From assembly GCA_001972305.1 (NCBI GenBank), contig BDDD01000025.1:662102-726101 (forward strand): a stretch of DNA of 64,000 nucleotides, read 5' to 3'. Position numbers and translations under genes: made by a program. The DNA is from Cephalotus follicularis (Eukaryota; Streptophyta; Magnoliopsida; Oxalidales; Cephalotaceae). The notes below the pieces were generated by a model. It was not told the DNA's origin. It saw only the letters and a list, made by a program, of their open reading frames with translations, and did no database searches. This document shows positions 36,016-47,279 of the stretch, piece after piece (position 1 is the stretch's first letter; every line of letters begins with the position of its first letter).

Positions 36016-39000
36016 GTCAACCATAGACCTTTATAGCTTGTATTATCCGAATGGACTTAAGCAATAGCGATTTGCTAGAAAATATAGTCAACCTCTCGTT
36101 TCATTCTATACCATATCCGAGCTAATCGCACTTTAAAGGTTTCAACATTTTCCATTTACGCATATCTTCTCCTTGAAGATATTAATACAACTAATGGGTA
36201 ACCACCCTTAGGAGCATTTACCAAGTTCCACACTCGGTTGGCGTATATGGTGTCCATTTCGGATATCATGGCTCCATGTCATGCCCTAGAATCAGTGTCC
36301 CTCACTAGTCCTTGTAGCTGATAGGCTTGTCATCCCATGATGACATAAGTTTTGTCAGTTCTATCGTTGAGAAACCCTATCTCTCAAGCGTTGTCAAAAA
36401 CTTTGCCTATTATCCTCCCTCAAGGATTGCCTTACTAAGATTCTATCTCAGATTCGGGTTCCTTTCCCAAATATTTCTTAAGAGGATTCAACCTCTAATT
36501 CCTTATCGTCCTAAGGTTTTTCACCTGGTAGTAACTTCCTCAGTTACACCTTCCTCCCACTGTTTCCTGTAAACAGGTATTCCCTCCTTGGGAATATGCA
36601 ATACGTGACACAAAATTATTGTTCACTTCGCTGGGATGGTGAAAGGATATCATAAGCTCTTCTTAAGATATCCCACAAACCAACAATGATCCACTCATGC
36701 CTCCAGCTTAGAAGGTCTCCACCCTTCTAATACAAGCTGGACAGCCTTTGACCCTCTTGGTTTAGGTTGGGTTTCCTCCATGTATGATCTCCATGATCAT
36801 ATGATATCCTCATGATATCGGAGGGGACGAATTTTAAGGAATCTGGATTTTGATATGTATTGCCTTGTGCAATGCATAACTCAAAAGGAGATAGGAAGTA
36901 GAATAAAAGATATCATGGACTGGACCTTTTCCATAAAGTCCATATAGAGAGAAAGTCCCATTATCTCTCTTAATCTTTTATTACTTGTTCCTTATTGAAT
37001 TGTTAATGCAATGGTTAAAAATTAGATCCTATTAAAGTTTATATCCATTTGAAAAAATATACAATTCATTACGCTTATCCAAACGGTGTGAACCATTGAT
37101 TCAACACCTTAGCATATATCCAAAGTTTCAACAGCTCCTTGCTGCCTAGCTTCTCTTAGCTCCTTGCTTAGAGATACCAATGTTAGTGTCATAACCTGAG
37201 TTCCTTACTCAAGTTCAACTTACATTGTAAGCTAGAAACTATAAGTAGAAGTATCTTACACCGAGGTACTTTCACCTGTGGATTTAAGGAACAATTACAG
37301 TTTTCCTTTTTAATGCCTTGCTTCCTACAGCAAGCATTCTCCTTGTGATCCTTTCATTAATGACATCCCTATGCACTCCTTGTGCATTACCCTTTTATCT
37401 TGTAAGGCTCCTTGCCTTTGGAAACATGATCCCATGATCTATCCCTCTTGGATGTTGTCCCACAAGAAGATAAAAGTACGAGAATGGCCGTTTTAGTCCT
37501 ACCACAGACCAAATCTGCCTCCTTTAGAGCCAAACAACTCTCTCAGTTGTATAAGGATGACCCTTAAGGTTTCCATGTGTGCTCATAATTCATGCATCTA
37601 TTTGACCTCCTTGGTCTTGTCACTCTTTGACATGTCTGCATGAAGGGTTGGGAATATTCAGTCATCACATGAGCCTCTCTCATGATCATGAGTATCAAGC
37701 ATACTAACGATGCCATTACATGAAATTGGACCATTAAACTTATTTGTGTGGTGTTGACTGCCAATTGAGTAAGATTGAGTATGTCTAACAACCTATATAG
37801 AGAAAATATGAGAGAAATATTAGCAGATTATTCCAGTTAGTGTTATTACCATAATCCTTGGCCTTTAGTAATTATGGATCCTCCCACTATTCTAATCGTT
37901 TCCCACACCTCCTATGTGGAACTCGGGAAGCCTCTCGCCTCCTAGTGGGGATCAGAATCTATCCAGCATACTGTGGCCTCAGCGGAGGGCATGACAAACC
38001 ACAATACCTAGATATGTAGGTATGTATACCAGTTTACATTAGGAACTCTTGCCCTTAGTGTAAGATCCGATACAAGATTCGGCCTGCCGACCCATATAGT
38101 CCACAGCGTAGGGCTGTGCCAACAATATGAACCTAGTATAAGTCAAACCCACAATCCTCAAAGAAATACACCCATTTTGGCACCCACACGATGTGGCCTG
38201 TCATAGTATCAAAAACATGGTCACTTCCTTCTAGTACAACCCCTGTACTGAAATTGAATAGAAATGGTCATACGGGGGACCTCAGCTGTGGCTGGTGCCA
38301 TCCCCAATATGTCCACACCATTCAACAAAGATGATGGAAGGCCAACGACAGGGCAGCCATATGCCACACCGCTTATGGACTTATTATTTCCAGTTTGGAG
38401 GAATTTGATTGGTCTCATCAAGTTTTATATTAGCCAAGCTGTTTTTAAGATTCATTTTTATCTTCCAATCCCTTTGGAACGGCTTACATGCTTGGATGTG
38501 TTTGGATTGTTTGCAAAAAGAAAACATCCATCTCATGCACCCTAAAAGTGGCCTGACTTGGGACTGAAACTATTAGTGACCACGTGAGCCAACGTGATCA
38601 CTTGGTCTCCTAGGTGTACTAATTTAAATTACATTATTACAAATGCTACCATGCATACATGGTCTTCAATTGGTCTTGCAATCTTCTTGATCCTCTCTTC
38701 AATCTCCATTGCTCCTTTTCTAGAAACTTACACTGGGTGTACAGAATAAAAAGAAAAAGAAATACAAAAGAGGGAGAAGAGATTTCTATTCTATCACGAA
38801 TAAAATTAAGAACAAGAAAATTAATTTGGCATACGCAGGCAGCCTTATTACAGACCATATGAATTCCAAGCATAATAATGAAACTAAATTCATCCAAGAA
38901 AGAAACCAGAAAGTTAGGTCAAGTCCCAAAGCCTACCAGCATGCATAAGAAATTCCAGAAAATATAACCGATATATTTAATGAATAAACACGTAAACAAT

Positions 39001-39684
39001 TTAATATTTAATGACTAATCGGTTTGACTAATGGTTGACCGGAAATGCAACTCCCACTAAATTAATTAAAATCCAGTTTTCCTTAATATAGCCTCTTAGT
39101 ATATTTAATCTCATGGCTCTTCCATGTGATTTGGTTGAGTGAATTAAAAGAACAATTCAATTAATATTCCTCTTGAATATTCCATTTCCTCTTGAAATGT
39201 ATGTTGCATTATATTAATGAACTTAGTGTATAAATGAATTAAATTTCTGCTCGAAACACCCTGGTGTGTGCCCGTCCTCTTAACAGCCAGGTAATCTGCC
39301 AGACAGACTATAGTAACAAGTACAGAAAGTCTCAACAGAAAGAAATGCACACAACAAGTTTTTCAAGAAAAATTACAATCACTTTATAAACCCTCATTTA
39401 TAGACTTGATAAGGTCCGTTCGAGATCCTAAATTATACACCGGATTTTTGAATGCTCCCACGCATCTCAAATACCCTATGTACTAATCTTCGGCTCATCG
39501 AACTAGCCATTAGTTAGTCGTTTACACTAGTTCACCCAATTGACAAAATCAATCAGAATGACCAACATTCCAATCAAACCAAAATTGACTCTAGGGATGG
39601 AATTGCAATAATCAGTCAAGCCACAAAGTTAACCTATAAGCCACTAGATATCAAATAAAGGGTTTGATTATAGCTCATTAGGTC
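36016..39684 (-). pseudogene. CopA interior, gag to RT (decayed)
   Basis: The larger part of CopA's inner region, from the TekD target site GTCAA (36016-36020) to the PBS. It parallels CopB 8250-11376 plus 22472-23389 block by block: the serine- and proline-rich linker between integrase and RT near 36420-36600, the region near 37860-38170, and the sequence near 38330 that is split by TekC in CopB. By family order it should run gag, protease, integrase, RT on the minus strand. Only short open frames are left and the piece is extensively broken. Confidence 0.65.
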
Positions 39685-39696
39685 GCTCTGATACCA
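39685..39696 (-). promoter_or_regulatory. CopA primer-binding site
   Basis: GCTCTGATACCA on the + strand is TGGTATCAGAGC on the minus strand. This is complementary to the 3' end of initiator methionine tRNA and lies two bases from the LTR. It fixes the orientation of the element. Confidence 0.9.
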
Positions 39697-39698
39697 CT

Positions 39699-42300
39699 TG
39701 TCAGGGAACCCCACCGAGGGGCAGCAGGCTCGAAACGCAGCGGAAGATAACATCAAACTCAATTATAGGCATTGGGTGTAAAGGGTGATCAATTTTAATT
39801 TTCAATCAAATGATTGATCCCCAAGCAATGGGTTACCTTACCAGATGTCCACAATTGTCCCAATAAGCCTAGGAACCCTAATAAAGCATGTAGCTAAACC
39901 ACACATCTGATCCAAGCATAAAGGAGAAACGGGTTTAGAGTAAGAGTTGTCGTAAACTCTCACTTTGGTCATAAACAATTGCATGAAGGGAACACACACA
40001 AACCCTAAGCAATTGACACAAAATTATGAACCAAGGCCATCCCTAAGCCTAAGAGAAGGCAGCGGTTCCTTCACCAAAAACAGGGGGTTCGGCCGGGGTA
40101 GGGATACCCGAGCCATAACCCGAATTGCAAGCTATTCCCCATAACGAGCAATTCCAACACAAGACAAACAAGAACCACATTCATCTTGGGTTTGGCTAGG
40201 GTTGGCAAACCCTAGCCCCAATTCGAATCCACAAGAAGAGGGATCAAGAAATGGTTACCTCAAAGTGATGGCTCCTTCCTTCAAGATCTCCCTCATCACT
40301 TTAATTCCAAATAATCCATTAAAGCTCCAAGCTCCAAGCTCTTCCTTGATCCATGCACAAGGAAGAAGATGATGGAGGTTGAGTGTTTATCCTACACTAT
40401 AAACTCTATAGATAAAGATGAGATGCAAAGAAAAAATCATCTCCATCTATATTGAGCTTTGAGGGGTGAAAGGACTATTGAAAATGGTGGATCTTCAATC
40501 CAGGCGATTATGGCGTCAACACCTAACCCACGGCGTCGACGCGTACGCTGTCAGATCGAAGAGAGAAGAAAGAGAAATATCTCTCTTGTGTGTTTGACCA
40601 GCCAGACCTCTTGCCTAATGTACTCTCTCACTTTGGCATCAACGCCATACATCTCATATTATCAAGGCGTCAATGCCAACTATAAGATGAGACATACGTG
40701 TTGTCTCTTCCAGTCAAGGCGTTGACGTAATGCTCTTCATTGCATCAACGCGTAAAGCTACTGGTTTTCAACACGTCAACGCATGCTCCCCATAGCGTTA
40801 ACATCCAGCGGCTCTATCCAGTTATAGCATCAACGTGTATCCCTCATGGCGTCGATGTGTAAAGCTACTGGTTTTATCAGTGTCAATGCAATCCATTCAC
40901 GTTAACGCCCAGCAACTCAACTGGACATGGCATCGACGCATGCTCTCCATGGCGTCAACGCCTAAGACAAAGATGAGACAATCTCTTCTATTTTCAACCC
41001 TTTGCATGGAATATTTCATCGTGGTAATGCAGGGACCTAAATCCAGCATATGAAATACTTACTAGCAAAGCAACATCCTCTCGATGTTGTCCTTTCACTA
41101 AATGACATGTGTCCCTCACACGTCAACTAGATCAAAGTCAGGCAGGACCCGGAAAGCCTAGTCGATATTCGGTACGTTGATAAATTTCTCAGAACATCCC
41201 GAGTTCTGGTACGACCATCCTAATAGTCCTCTCAACTATTCACAAGATGTCCCCGGTGTGAGCTCTCATCACCCCTGGATCCGTGTATTACCACGTCTAT
41301 CAGTCGATAACATGACAGCCAGTGCTTTAAGCCCGTCTTCGGCATATGTGTCATGTAACCCTCATCACTATAGATTCTGACCATGGACAGGGGTGTGGAT
41401 TAAATGTCCACCAAAGATATTCTGTGACCATATAAATCTATGAACACATTGTTACTTCGGCGGACTTCCCCAGAATCACCCGATATCCAGTCTGCCTACA
41501 CCTGGATAGGATTTCAATAAGCAATAGTCAAGATCATATAGAGTCATTCATCCATCATTACGGGTGTGATGATTCCATATTACGAACTGCGCCCACACAT
41601 CTCAATGCAGCTTCCACATGACCCAAAGACAACCCTCTTGCCAGCACCTGGCTAGTGCTGGGGAAGGCGGAAATCAAAGTCATGTAGTCACTACACAATG
41701 CATGCCAGTCGCTCAGGTCTAAGTATACAATGTAGGCTAAGACCTACTAGTCACCGTAGACTATACACTAGCGAAAACCATAGGGATCCTATCGACAAGG
41801 GTAATGTCCATCCAGATAGGTCACCTATGGTGGGTCGGTTCAGTATCATGCCTCTTGCACGTACCCCGCATCAGCTTTAATGCCATCCAAACAACAATGA
41901 TAGAAGCATAATATGGCAAGTCTTTGCGGTTCATCAATTGCCCAGAAAGTGAACCTATGACTTGGAACTTCTGTCTGAAGGGACTAAGGACCTCATTCTC
42001 ATTACCTCCCTAGGCATGAGATCCAACCCCTCGATGACAGGGTGCTATATGTGTACACAGTTGACATGGTGATCAACTGATCCGCTTTTGATGGTTTGGG
42101 ATATTACATATAGCCGGTTTGCCATTGCGAATATATATGCACAATTGAACATAACTTGAACTTTGAATGTAGGATAAGAGTGCAAATTACATACATGTAG
42201 ACAACCATAGGCTAGCATGGATTATTCCAATTAAAGAATATATAAGTTATGTACACCCATTTAGCCCCTTCATGGTTTGCAGAGACACCCTACTCCAACA
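39699..42300 (-). repeat. CopA 5' LTR (right copy)
   Basis: 2602 bp, partner of 1215-3784 and next to the PBS. On the minus strand it starts TGTTGGAGTAGGGTGTC and ends TGACA. The motif cluster at 40515-40970 lies just upstream, in the element's own direction, of TATA-like sequence near 40400-40430, so the cluster sits in U3. The copy is slightly longer than its partner because of small length differences. Confidence 0.92.
40515..40970 (-). repeat. GCGTCGACGC motif cluster, CopA LTR (right copy)
   Basis: Partner of 1971-2425. It lies about 85-550 bases upstream of the TATA-like words near 40400-40430 in the element's direction. Confidence 0.85.
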
Positions 42301-42388
42301 CTTATTTTATTTTCAGGTACAAGAGTAAAAAGACCAAAGAGCATGAAGAATGGTTCAAATTGGTGATAAATATGCAAAAAAATAGAGC

Positions 42389-42815
42389 AAAGCGTCGACG
42401 CATAGGTTGTAAGCGTCGACGCCTAGACTCAAAGCGCCGGCGGTTTCAAAGGAAGCGTCGATGCTTTACACTTAAAGAGTGGAACAAGTTTACTGTCTCA
42501 TGATTTTCATCAACGCCAATCCTTTTGGCGTCAATGTGCTGGAAATTTAATGTTTATGCGTCAAAGCCATGATCAAGTCGTCAACGCCAAAAATGCACAA
42601 ATCAGACAGTAGCTTAAACCTTAATGTGCAACAAGGAAGATCTCAACGCCATGTAAAGTGTCGACGCCTTGCTTGTAAGCATCGACGCTTAACACTCAAG
42701 TCTGCCCAATAACGCACGATACAAGTCGATGCTTAGCGCCTTCAATACATCAAAGCGTGAACGCAAAATGCCAAAATGTTGACGCCCAAGACATAAGCAT
42801 CGACGCTTATGACGC
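42389..42815 (+). repeat. GCGTCGACGC motif cluster, AthE LTR
   Basis: About 15 exact or near copies of GCGTCGACGC within 430 bases, including exact ones at 42392-42401 and 42413-42422. Most variants differ by C-to-T or G-to-A at a CpG. The cluster ends about 85 bases before the TATA box at 42899, so it lies in U3. Confidence 0.85.
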
Positions 42816-42898
42816 CTGGCAGCAAATTTGGAATGTTTCAGATTTTTGCTAGTTTTGTTACTAGGTTATTTTCTTTCCATTTTTTAGCTGTTTTGTAA

Positions 42899-42908
42899 GT
42901 ATAAATAC
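42899..42908 (+). promoter_or_regulatory. TATA box of the AthE LTR
   Basis: GTATAAATAC in T-rich surroundings, downstream of the motif cluster. Its placement matches the TATA box of the AthF LTR. Confidence 0.65.
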
Positions 42909-43207
42909 AATATAAGGCCAGCCATAACAGTGTGTACAAGCTAGTGACAAGCTTTGTAGCCGTTTTCTTCTTCTTTAAATTTCTAAGCTTTATTATAATG
43001 TTTTCTAGATAACTTTTCAAGGTTTTTAAGGTTAGAACAAAACCATTAGATGTATTGATATAACTCTATCAACAAAATCCTTGAATCTTTGATTTGTTCT
43101 TCAATTTTTCTGTCTTCACACACACATTGTCTGTCTGATTAAAATCCATAAATACTTTGTTGGTGAATAAGAATATTGCTGAATGAATGGTTTTCAACAC
43201 AATAAAT

Positions 43208-43365
43208 GGAGTCTACTCATACGGTTTGTCACGCCGAACACACTCCGTATAGACATAGCATGTCTACTCATACGATTTGTTTCCGCTACCACACTATGTA
43301 TAGACCTAGCATGACTACTCATACGATTTGTCATCACAGTCGCACTCCGTATCAACCTAGTTGTT
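43208..43365 (+). repeat. Three tandem copies of a ~51-bp unit in the AthE LTR
   Basis: Each unit opens with ACTCATACG(G/A)TTTGT, carries CACACTCCGTAT-like sequence and ends GAC(A/C)TAGCATG. The three copies differ by several bases. Probably LTR-internal expansion. Confidence 0.85.
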
Positions 43366-43659
43366 GTTGGTCACCAAGGTCTGACCAATCAAGTAAGTGA
43401 GTTGTTCAATATAATCTATGGTGAGTTTCTATACCCTAAAACTGATTTTCTCTTGCATATTTTATTCAGTTTATTTCTTGATTGATTAATTCATAATTTT
43501 GCATGCGTTATTTCTGTTAGTTTGATATTCCTCCAATTTTGCATACTTCGCCTTGGTTGAATAGATTATAATTAATTTAGTTTGTTTCCTATCATTCGAC
43601 CCGTTACTGCACAACCGTGCACTTACGGCATAAATTTAAAACATTCTAAAAATCATGAA

Positions 43660-44290
43660 CAAAATACTAACTCTACCTTGGAATCTTATCAATTTTTCAC
43701 CATGAATCGAGAGTTCGGGTTTTAACCCTCGGTTGAGTATGGTTCCGATAACCAATCCCTCTCAAGGATTTCATTCAATTCATCCATCGACAACACTATC
43801 GAATCGCTTAGTAAGATCCGTTGACCTATGGGTTAGGACCCATTAGAAACTTCTTAGCCTTCCTTGCTCCCATGCTAATCATATGAGGTGCTATCATTAA
43901 CAATTCAATAATATTGGCCTCATATTGGGCCACCATCATGCTGCAGTCACTCGTCGCTGCATTATTTCATCTCTTTGGGCCATCAATTCATGCATCTCTA
44001 TCAAATAATCTCTAGGCTCTTCTTGAGCCAGAGTAACATTCTTTGCCTTTTGGGCCACACTTTTTTTCCTCTTATCCTTCAATACCTCTATTGGCTCGGG
44101 TACGTCTCATCGATGACCCGACTCTAACCCCTTTTACGATTCTTCCACGTCGACCTTCCATATTTTCTACCTTGTGTTAGAGACATGGGTTAATATCCAC
44201 TTGTTATATTCGTTACTCCAAATAACCCCAAATAACACTTTATGTAATCAATCACTTTCAATTCCAATGGCCTAAGATCCCATCATGATG
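43660..44290 (-). pseudogene. TekG leader and gag debris
   Basis: On the minus strand, short stretches resemble Gag of gypsy elements: a run rich in Glu/Met near 43950-44060, then words like KAKKF and MGPNP near 43830-43870, reminiscent of the capsid tail KFLDGLNP. No frame is continuous and the assignment rests on position behind the PBS plus these words. Confidence 0.45.
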
Positions 44291-44305
44291 TATCAAGGAT
44301 AGACC

Positions 44306-44318
44306 GGCTCTGATACCA
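44306..44318 (-). promoter_or_regulatory. TekG primer-binding site
   Basis: Minus-strand TGGTATCAGAGCC, four bases from the LTR; an excellent match to the initiator-Met tRNA complement. Confidence 0.85.
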
Positions 44319-44764
44319 AAACTGTCACGCCCCGAACCGTGAGGGAAACCCCCATGACCCGACACTCCATAAACAATCCATGGCCATACCATGACCCTTC
44401 TATGACAAAATCTTAACCATTTCGTAATTGTACTATCACTGTTCCATATACTATCCATTCATAAACACCATCCATTGCCCTCATAGACCTCTCAGTGTGA
44501 GCGGAGCTTGAGACCCTATGGGTCTTTAACCATAAACCCATTTCGTAGGACTTAGTGTTATGAGAGGATTTCGCTTAGTTTGATTTTGCCTTCTAACATT
44601 GGTCTACTTGGCAGCCTTAATGACATGTCTGCTTGGCATTCAATAGCGTAGGTCTGCTAAACCCCTGATAAATCAGACATATCGTCAATCCATGTAAACC
44701 AGGTTATTTGGATAGAACAGGGGATTTAGTTTTGACCCTATAGCTCTAGGTGTCTATGCTTAAC

Positions 44765-45280
44765 GCCTAAGCGTCATCCGCTTTGAACACATACATCGTC
44801 AATGCTTTTGTCCTAAAGCGTCAACGATTCACCTTTTTTCCTTTTTAGAGTTAACAATTTCTATGTTCGCGTTAACGCATTGTGCTGATTATCGCACAAA
44901 ATGCCAAAGCTCATATAACGCGTCGACTTGTCTCCCTCAAGGTGCCCACTGCTATCACAGCGCATCAACTACAACCCTTAAGTGTCGACTGCCACCACAG
45001 GGCATTGACAGCTCCACAAAGCGTCGACTGGTTTCATTAGGCGTCAACAGGGCCCTCTCAAGCATCGACCTCGCTCAGCCAAAGCGTGGCAGCTAGGCTT
45101 AGGGTGCGCCTAAGCTTCGCCGTTTCAAGGGAGGGCATCGATGCTTTGGGTGTTAAGCATCGACTGTACTCTCAAGCGCTCACACCGCCATTAAGCATCG
45201 ACAGCAACGGTTACCATGCCATTAAACATCGACAACCCATTTTATGCGTCGACAAATGGCTCTCAAAGCGTCGACGGCTT
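44765..45280 (-). repeat. GCGTCGACGC motif cluster, TekG LTR
   Basis: Some 15-20 copies and variants (GCGTCGACT, GCATCGAC, GCGTCAAC, GCGTTAACGC) over about 515 bases. The spacing is irregular, commonly 20-40 bases. Confidence 0.8.
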
Positions 45281-45439
45281 GGCCATGGCAGGGGGATTCG
45301 TTGAACAACTCAAAGCCAAACAAAATCCATTTCAAAGAATGTGTAATCATACCTGCTAACAATGGAGCTCGCGCATTTGGGAGGTCTTGCAGCTGAAATC
45401 GACGAACTGCCACTTCCTTCACTTCACTCTATGTCGCGC

Positions 45440-45600
45440 CGTTGCTCTTCTTGCACCAACTGAGCTCTCTTTTTCTCTTCCTCTTTTTCCTTCTTCCTTT
45501 CTTCTTCTCCCTCTTTCTTCTGTCGTTCTTCTCTCTTTCCCCCGCTGCCTTCCTCTCTTCCTCCCTTTCTCTCCCGTTTTCTTCCTTCTTGCACTAGCCG
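45440..45600 (+). repeat. Pyrimidine-rich tract
   Basis: A run of about 160 bases, almost all C and T on the + strand, inside the TekG LTR. In the element's own direction it is purine-rich. Open frames here (both strands) are low-complexity artefacts. Confidence 0.8.
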
Positions 45601-45852
45601 ATCGTGTAAAATGGAGAATAGTCTAGAATGTTTCAGAAAATTGGAGAGTGATGAGCATAAAAATGTATTCATTTGAATGAGTTAATTATTGTATTTATAT
45701 GCTTGGAACTTATTACTTTGGTTGTGTTTGATTGACTTTCAGGTAAGAAGCCAAAAGATCAAAATGCAGAAACACGAGTCAAATTGGCGCAAATTGAGAG
45801 CAAGGAGATCAAAGATTGAAGAATTGACTAAAATTCTACATGAAACAGAGCA

Positions 45853-46325
45853 AAGCGTCGATGCTTAACACAACATCGATGTCTTTCATGGGTTAACTAG
45901 CCGTTGGGAGCATCCAGGACGTAATTGTGTGAAGGACGTTGATGTCTTCTGTAAGCATAGATGTGTTGAGCATATATGAGTGAAAGACATCGATGTCTTA
46001 AGTGGGCATCGGTGTCTGTTATGGACTTGTAGACGAGATCGATGTCATATAGACTGCGTTGATCCTATCTTCAATGATATGAAAAACACGTCGATGTCAT
46101 AATAACAACATCGATGTCTTTTGTTTGGATATCGATGTCTTCATATAATTGGATCGATGTCTTTGTGAAAAATTGACCTATAACTTTTGAACTACAAGCG
46201 TCGATGTCTTCTGAACCACGTCAATGACTTTGTGAAAAAGCAATTCTATTCAGCAACGTGAGTTGACGCATAGCGCATTTACTTATAAAAGCATCGACGT
46301 CCAAGTCAAAAGCGTCGATGCTTAT
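45853..46325 (+). repeat. GCGTCGACGC motif cluster, AthF LTR
   Basis: At least 15 variants over about 470 bases, here mainly of the form CATCGATGTC and GCGTCGATG. This family carries more A/T-shifted versions than the others. The cluster ends about 90 bases before the TATA box at 46418. Confidence 0.8.
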
Positions 46326-46417
46326 GACATATCAGGCAATGAAATTGGAAAGTTTTTACAGTTTGATTCAGATTGTAATAAGTTAGATTTTTTTTCATTT
46401 TTGTTGAGGGTTGGATT

Positions 46418-46426
46418 ATAAATAGA
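46418..46426 (+). promoter_or_regulatory. TATA box of the AthF LTR
   Basis: TATAAATAG, followed by purine-rich sequence, at the same relative place as in the AthE LTR. Confidence 0.7.
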
Positions 46427-46911
46427 AAAGGAAGAAAAAGACACAAAGGGAGAAGGAGGCTAGTTAACGTGAAACAAAAAGAAGAAAAGCGGCTACTAGA
46501 TGGTGAAAAACGAATTGAAGATTATTGCTGCTACCATCGTCATGACCGGCTAAGTATTTTAATCCCTGGATGTAGATGAACTCATGCGTTACATATATAT
46601 TTTAAGTTTTGGTTTTCTGGTTTAATAGCATGTTTGTAAGACAATCTTTTGTTGTTAATGTATGTGGAACATTGATGAGAAAGAATTTTAATGATATAAA
46701 ATCTGTTTTGATGTTTTAGTGCTTGTAGCTCTAATTCATTTACATCATGCAATGATTCTTAACTTTTTTATGTGATTGCACCAAAGACATCCTTTAACCA
46801 ATCATCCTTTCGAGAGTATCAAGGTTGGACAGGATAGGGTGTACCTAGGATAAATCATTAATTTCTACGATATATGTGATATTACATTAAACCAGAATTT
46901 ATGCCATGAAC

Positions 46912-46914
<3 letters not shown>

Positions 46915-46944
<30 letters not shown>
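46915..46944. repeat. (AT)n microsatellite
   Basis: About 15 AT dinucleotides in an unbroken run inside the AthF LTR. Confidence 0.95.
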
Positions 46945-46947
<3 letters not shown>

Positions 46948-47231
46948 ATTCTCACATCCAAGGGACTATTTTCTTATATTAATTTTCTATTTAGATTATC
47001 ATATTGCATTAGATATTTAATTTGAATTGTTTAGTTTCTCACTATCGTAGTTTAATTCAAATCAATTCTCTTTTGAAGTTATTTCATTTAGTGTTAGTTA
47101 TTTCTGTTTAAGTGCATACTAAGTTCATTTATGTCATCATAGCTCTTCGTGGGAACGATCCCTACTTTCAATTGTGCTAATTGTTAGTTTAGGGTAATTT
47201 TGAATCGGTTCAACGACATCGAACAAAATTT

Positions 47232-47250
47232 TGGTGCCGTTGCTGGGGAG
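47232..47250 (+). promoter_or_regulatory. AthF primer-binding site
   Basis: TGGTGCCGTTGCTGGGGAG, a close relative of the TGGCGCCGTTGCCGGGGA signature of Athila/Tat elements, usually assigned to tRNA-Asp. Confidence 0.88.
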
Positions 47251-47279
47251 CTGAATGAATTTTTGAAAAGCTTAGTTGC

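Larger units (their letters stand above)
1215..42300 (-). mobile_element. Ty1/copia LTR retrotransposon CopA, host of two nested insertions
   Basis: Outermost complete element. Both LTRs read TGTCAGGGAACC... to ...CTCCAACA on the + strand. The five bases CTTAT precede the left LTR (1210-1214) and follow the right LTR (42301-42305), a perfect target duplication. The PBS beside the right LTR matches the initiator-Met tRNA primer used by many plant copia elements, and the tract beside the left LTR is the GGGCCAAGTGGGAGAT-type polypurine tract, so the element lies on the minus strand. Without CopB and TekD it is about 10 kb, with some 4.8 kb between LTRs. The interior is badly decayed with many breaks. 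LTR divergence of about 8-9% by eye implies roughly three million years at common plant LTR rates. Confidence 0.93.
42306..43643 (+). repeat. AthE 3' LTR, right piece
   Basis: Continues the LTR broken at 1214. It opens with TTATTTTCAGGTACAAGAG, the usual early segment of Athila/Tat LTRs, then a cluster of GCGTCGACGC-like motifs (42389-42815), a TATA box near 42899 and three tandem copies of a segment of about 51 bp (43208-43365). Near the end come ACTGCACAACCGTGCACTTACGG-like sequences found close to the 3' end of Athila LTRs. The right end is set by eye at an ACA near 43643 and is uncertain by tens of bases. Both pieces total about 1.4 kb, close to the 1.58 kb of the AthF LTR. Confidence 0.65.
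43644..45648 (-). mobile_element. Fragment of a minus-strand Ty3/gypsy element (TekG)
   Basis: Reading on the minus strand: an LTR (44323 to at least 45648), a PBS at 44306-44318, then gag-proximal sequence to about 43644. The LTR end TGTCACGCCCC on the + strand is of Tekay type. The right side is cut by the AthF LTR and the left by the AthE LTR, so no target duplication can be checked. It is a strongly broken fossil. Confidence 0.7.
44323..45648 (-). repeat. TekG LTR (partial)
   Basis: At least 1.3 kb from TGTCACGCCCC next to the PBS. It contains a long GCGTCGACGC-like cluster (about 44765-45280) and a pyrimidine-rich tract (45440-45600). The distal end is lost at the AthF insertion. Confidence 0.7.
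45649..47225 (+). repeat. AthF 5' LTR
   Basis: About 1577 bp, TGATGAGCATAAAAATG to GAACA. It aligns loosely with the AthE LTR: TTTCAGGTA early, then a motif cluster, a TATA box, and an end just before the PBS. An (AT)n run lies within it. The 3' limit is set a few bases before the PBS. Confidence 0.82.

Noticed and set aside
42389-42815. CRISPR-like array
   Set aside because: Motifs are short, degenerate and irregularly spaced, in plant LTR DNA; no spacers of even length and no cas genes.
45387-45672. Hydrophobic or charged frames on both strands
   Set aside because: Low-complexity translation of a pyrimidine-rich tract.
1132-47225. AthE and AthF as the two ends of one element
   Set aside because: On the same strand the left piece is a 3' end (tract before LTR) and the right piece a 5' end (LTR before PBS), the wrong order for one element; the LTRs are also strongly diverged.
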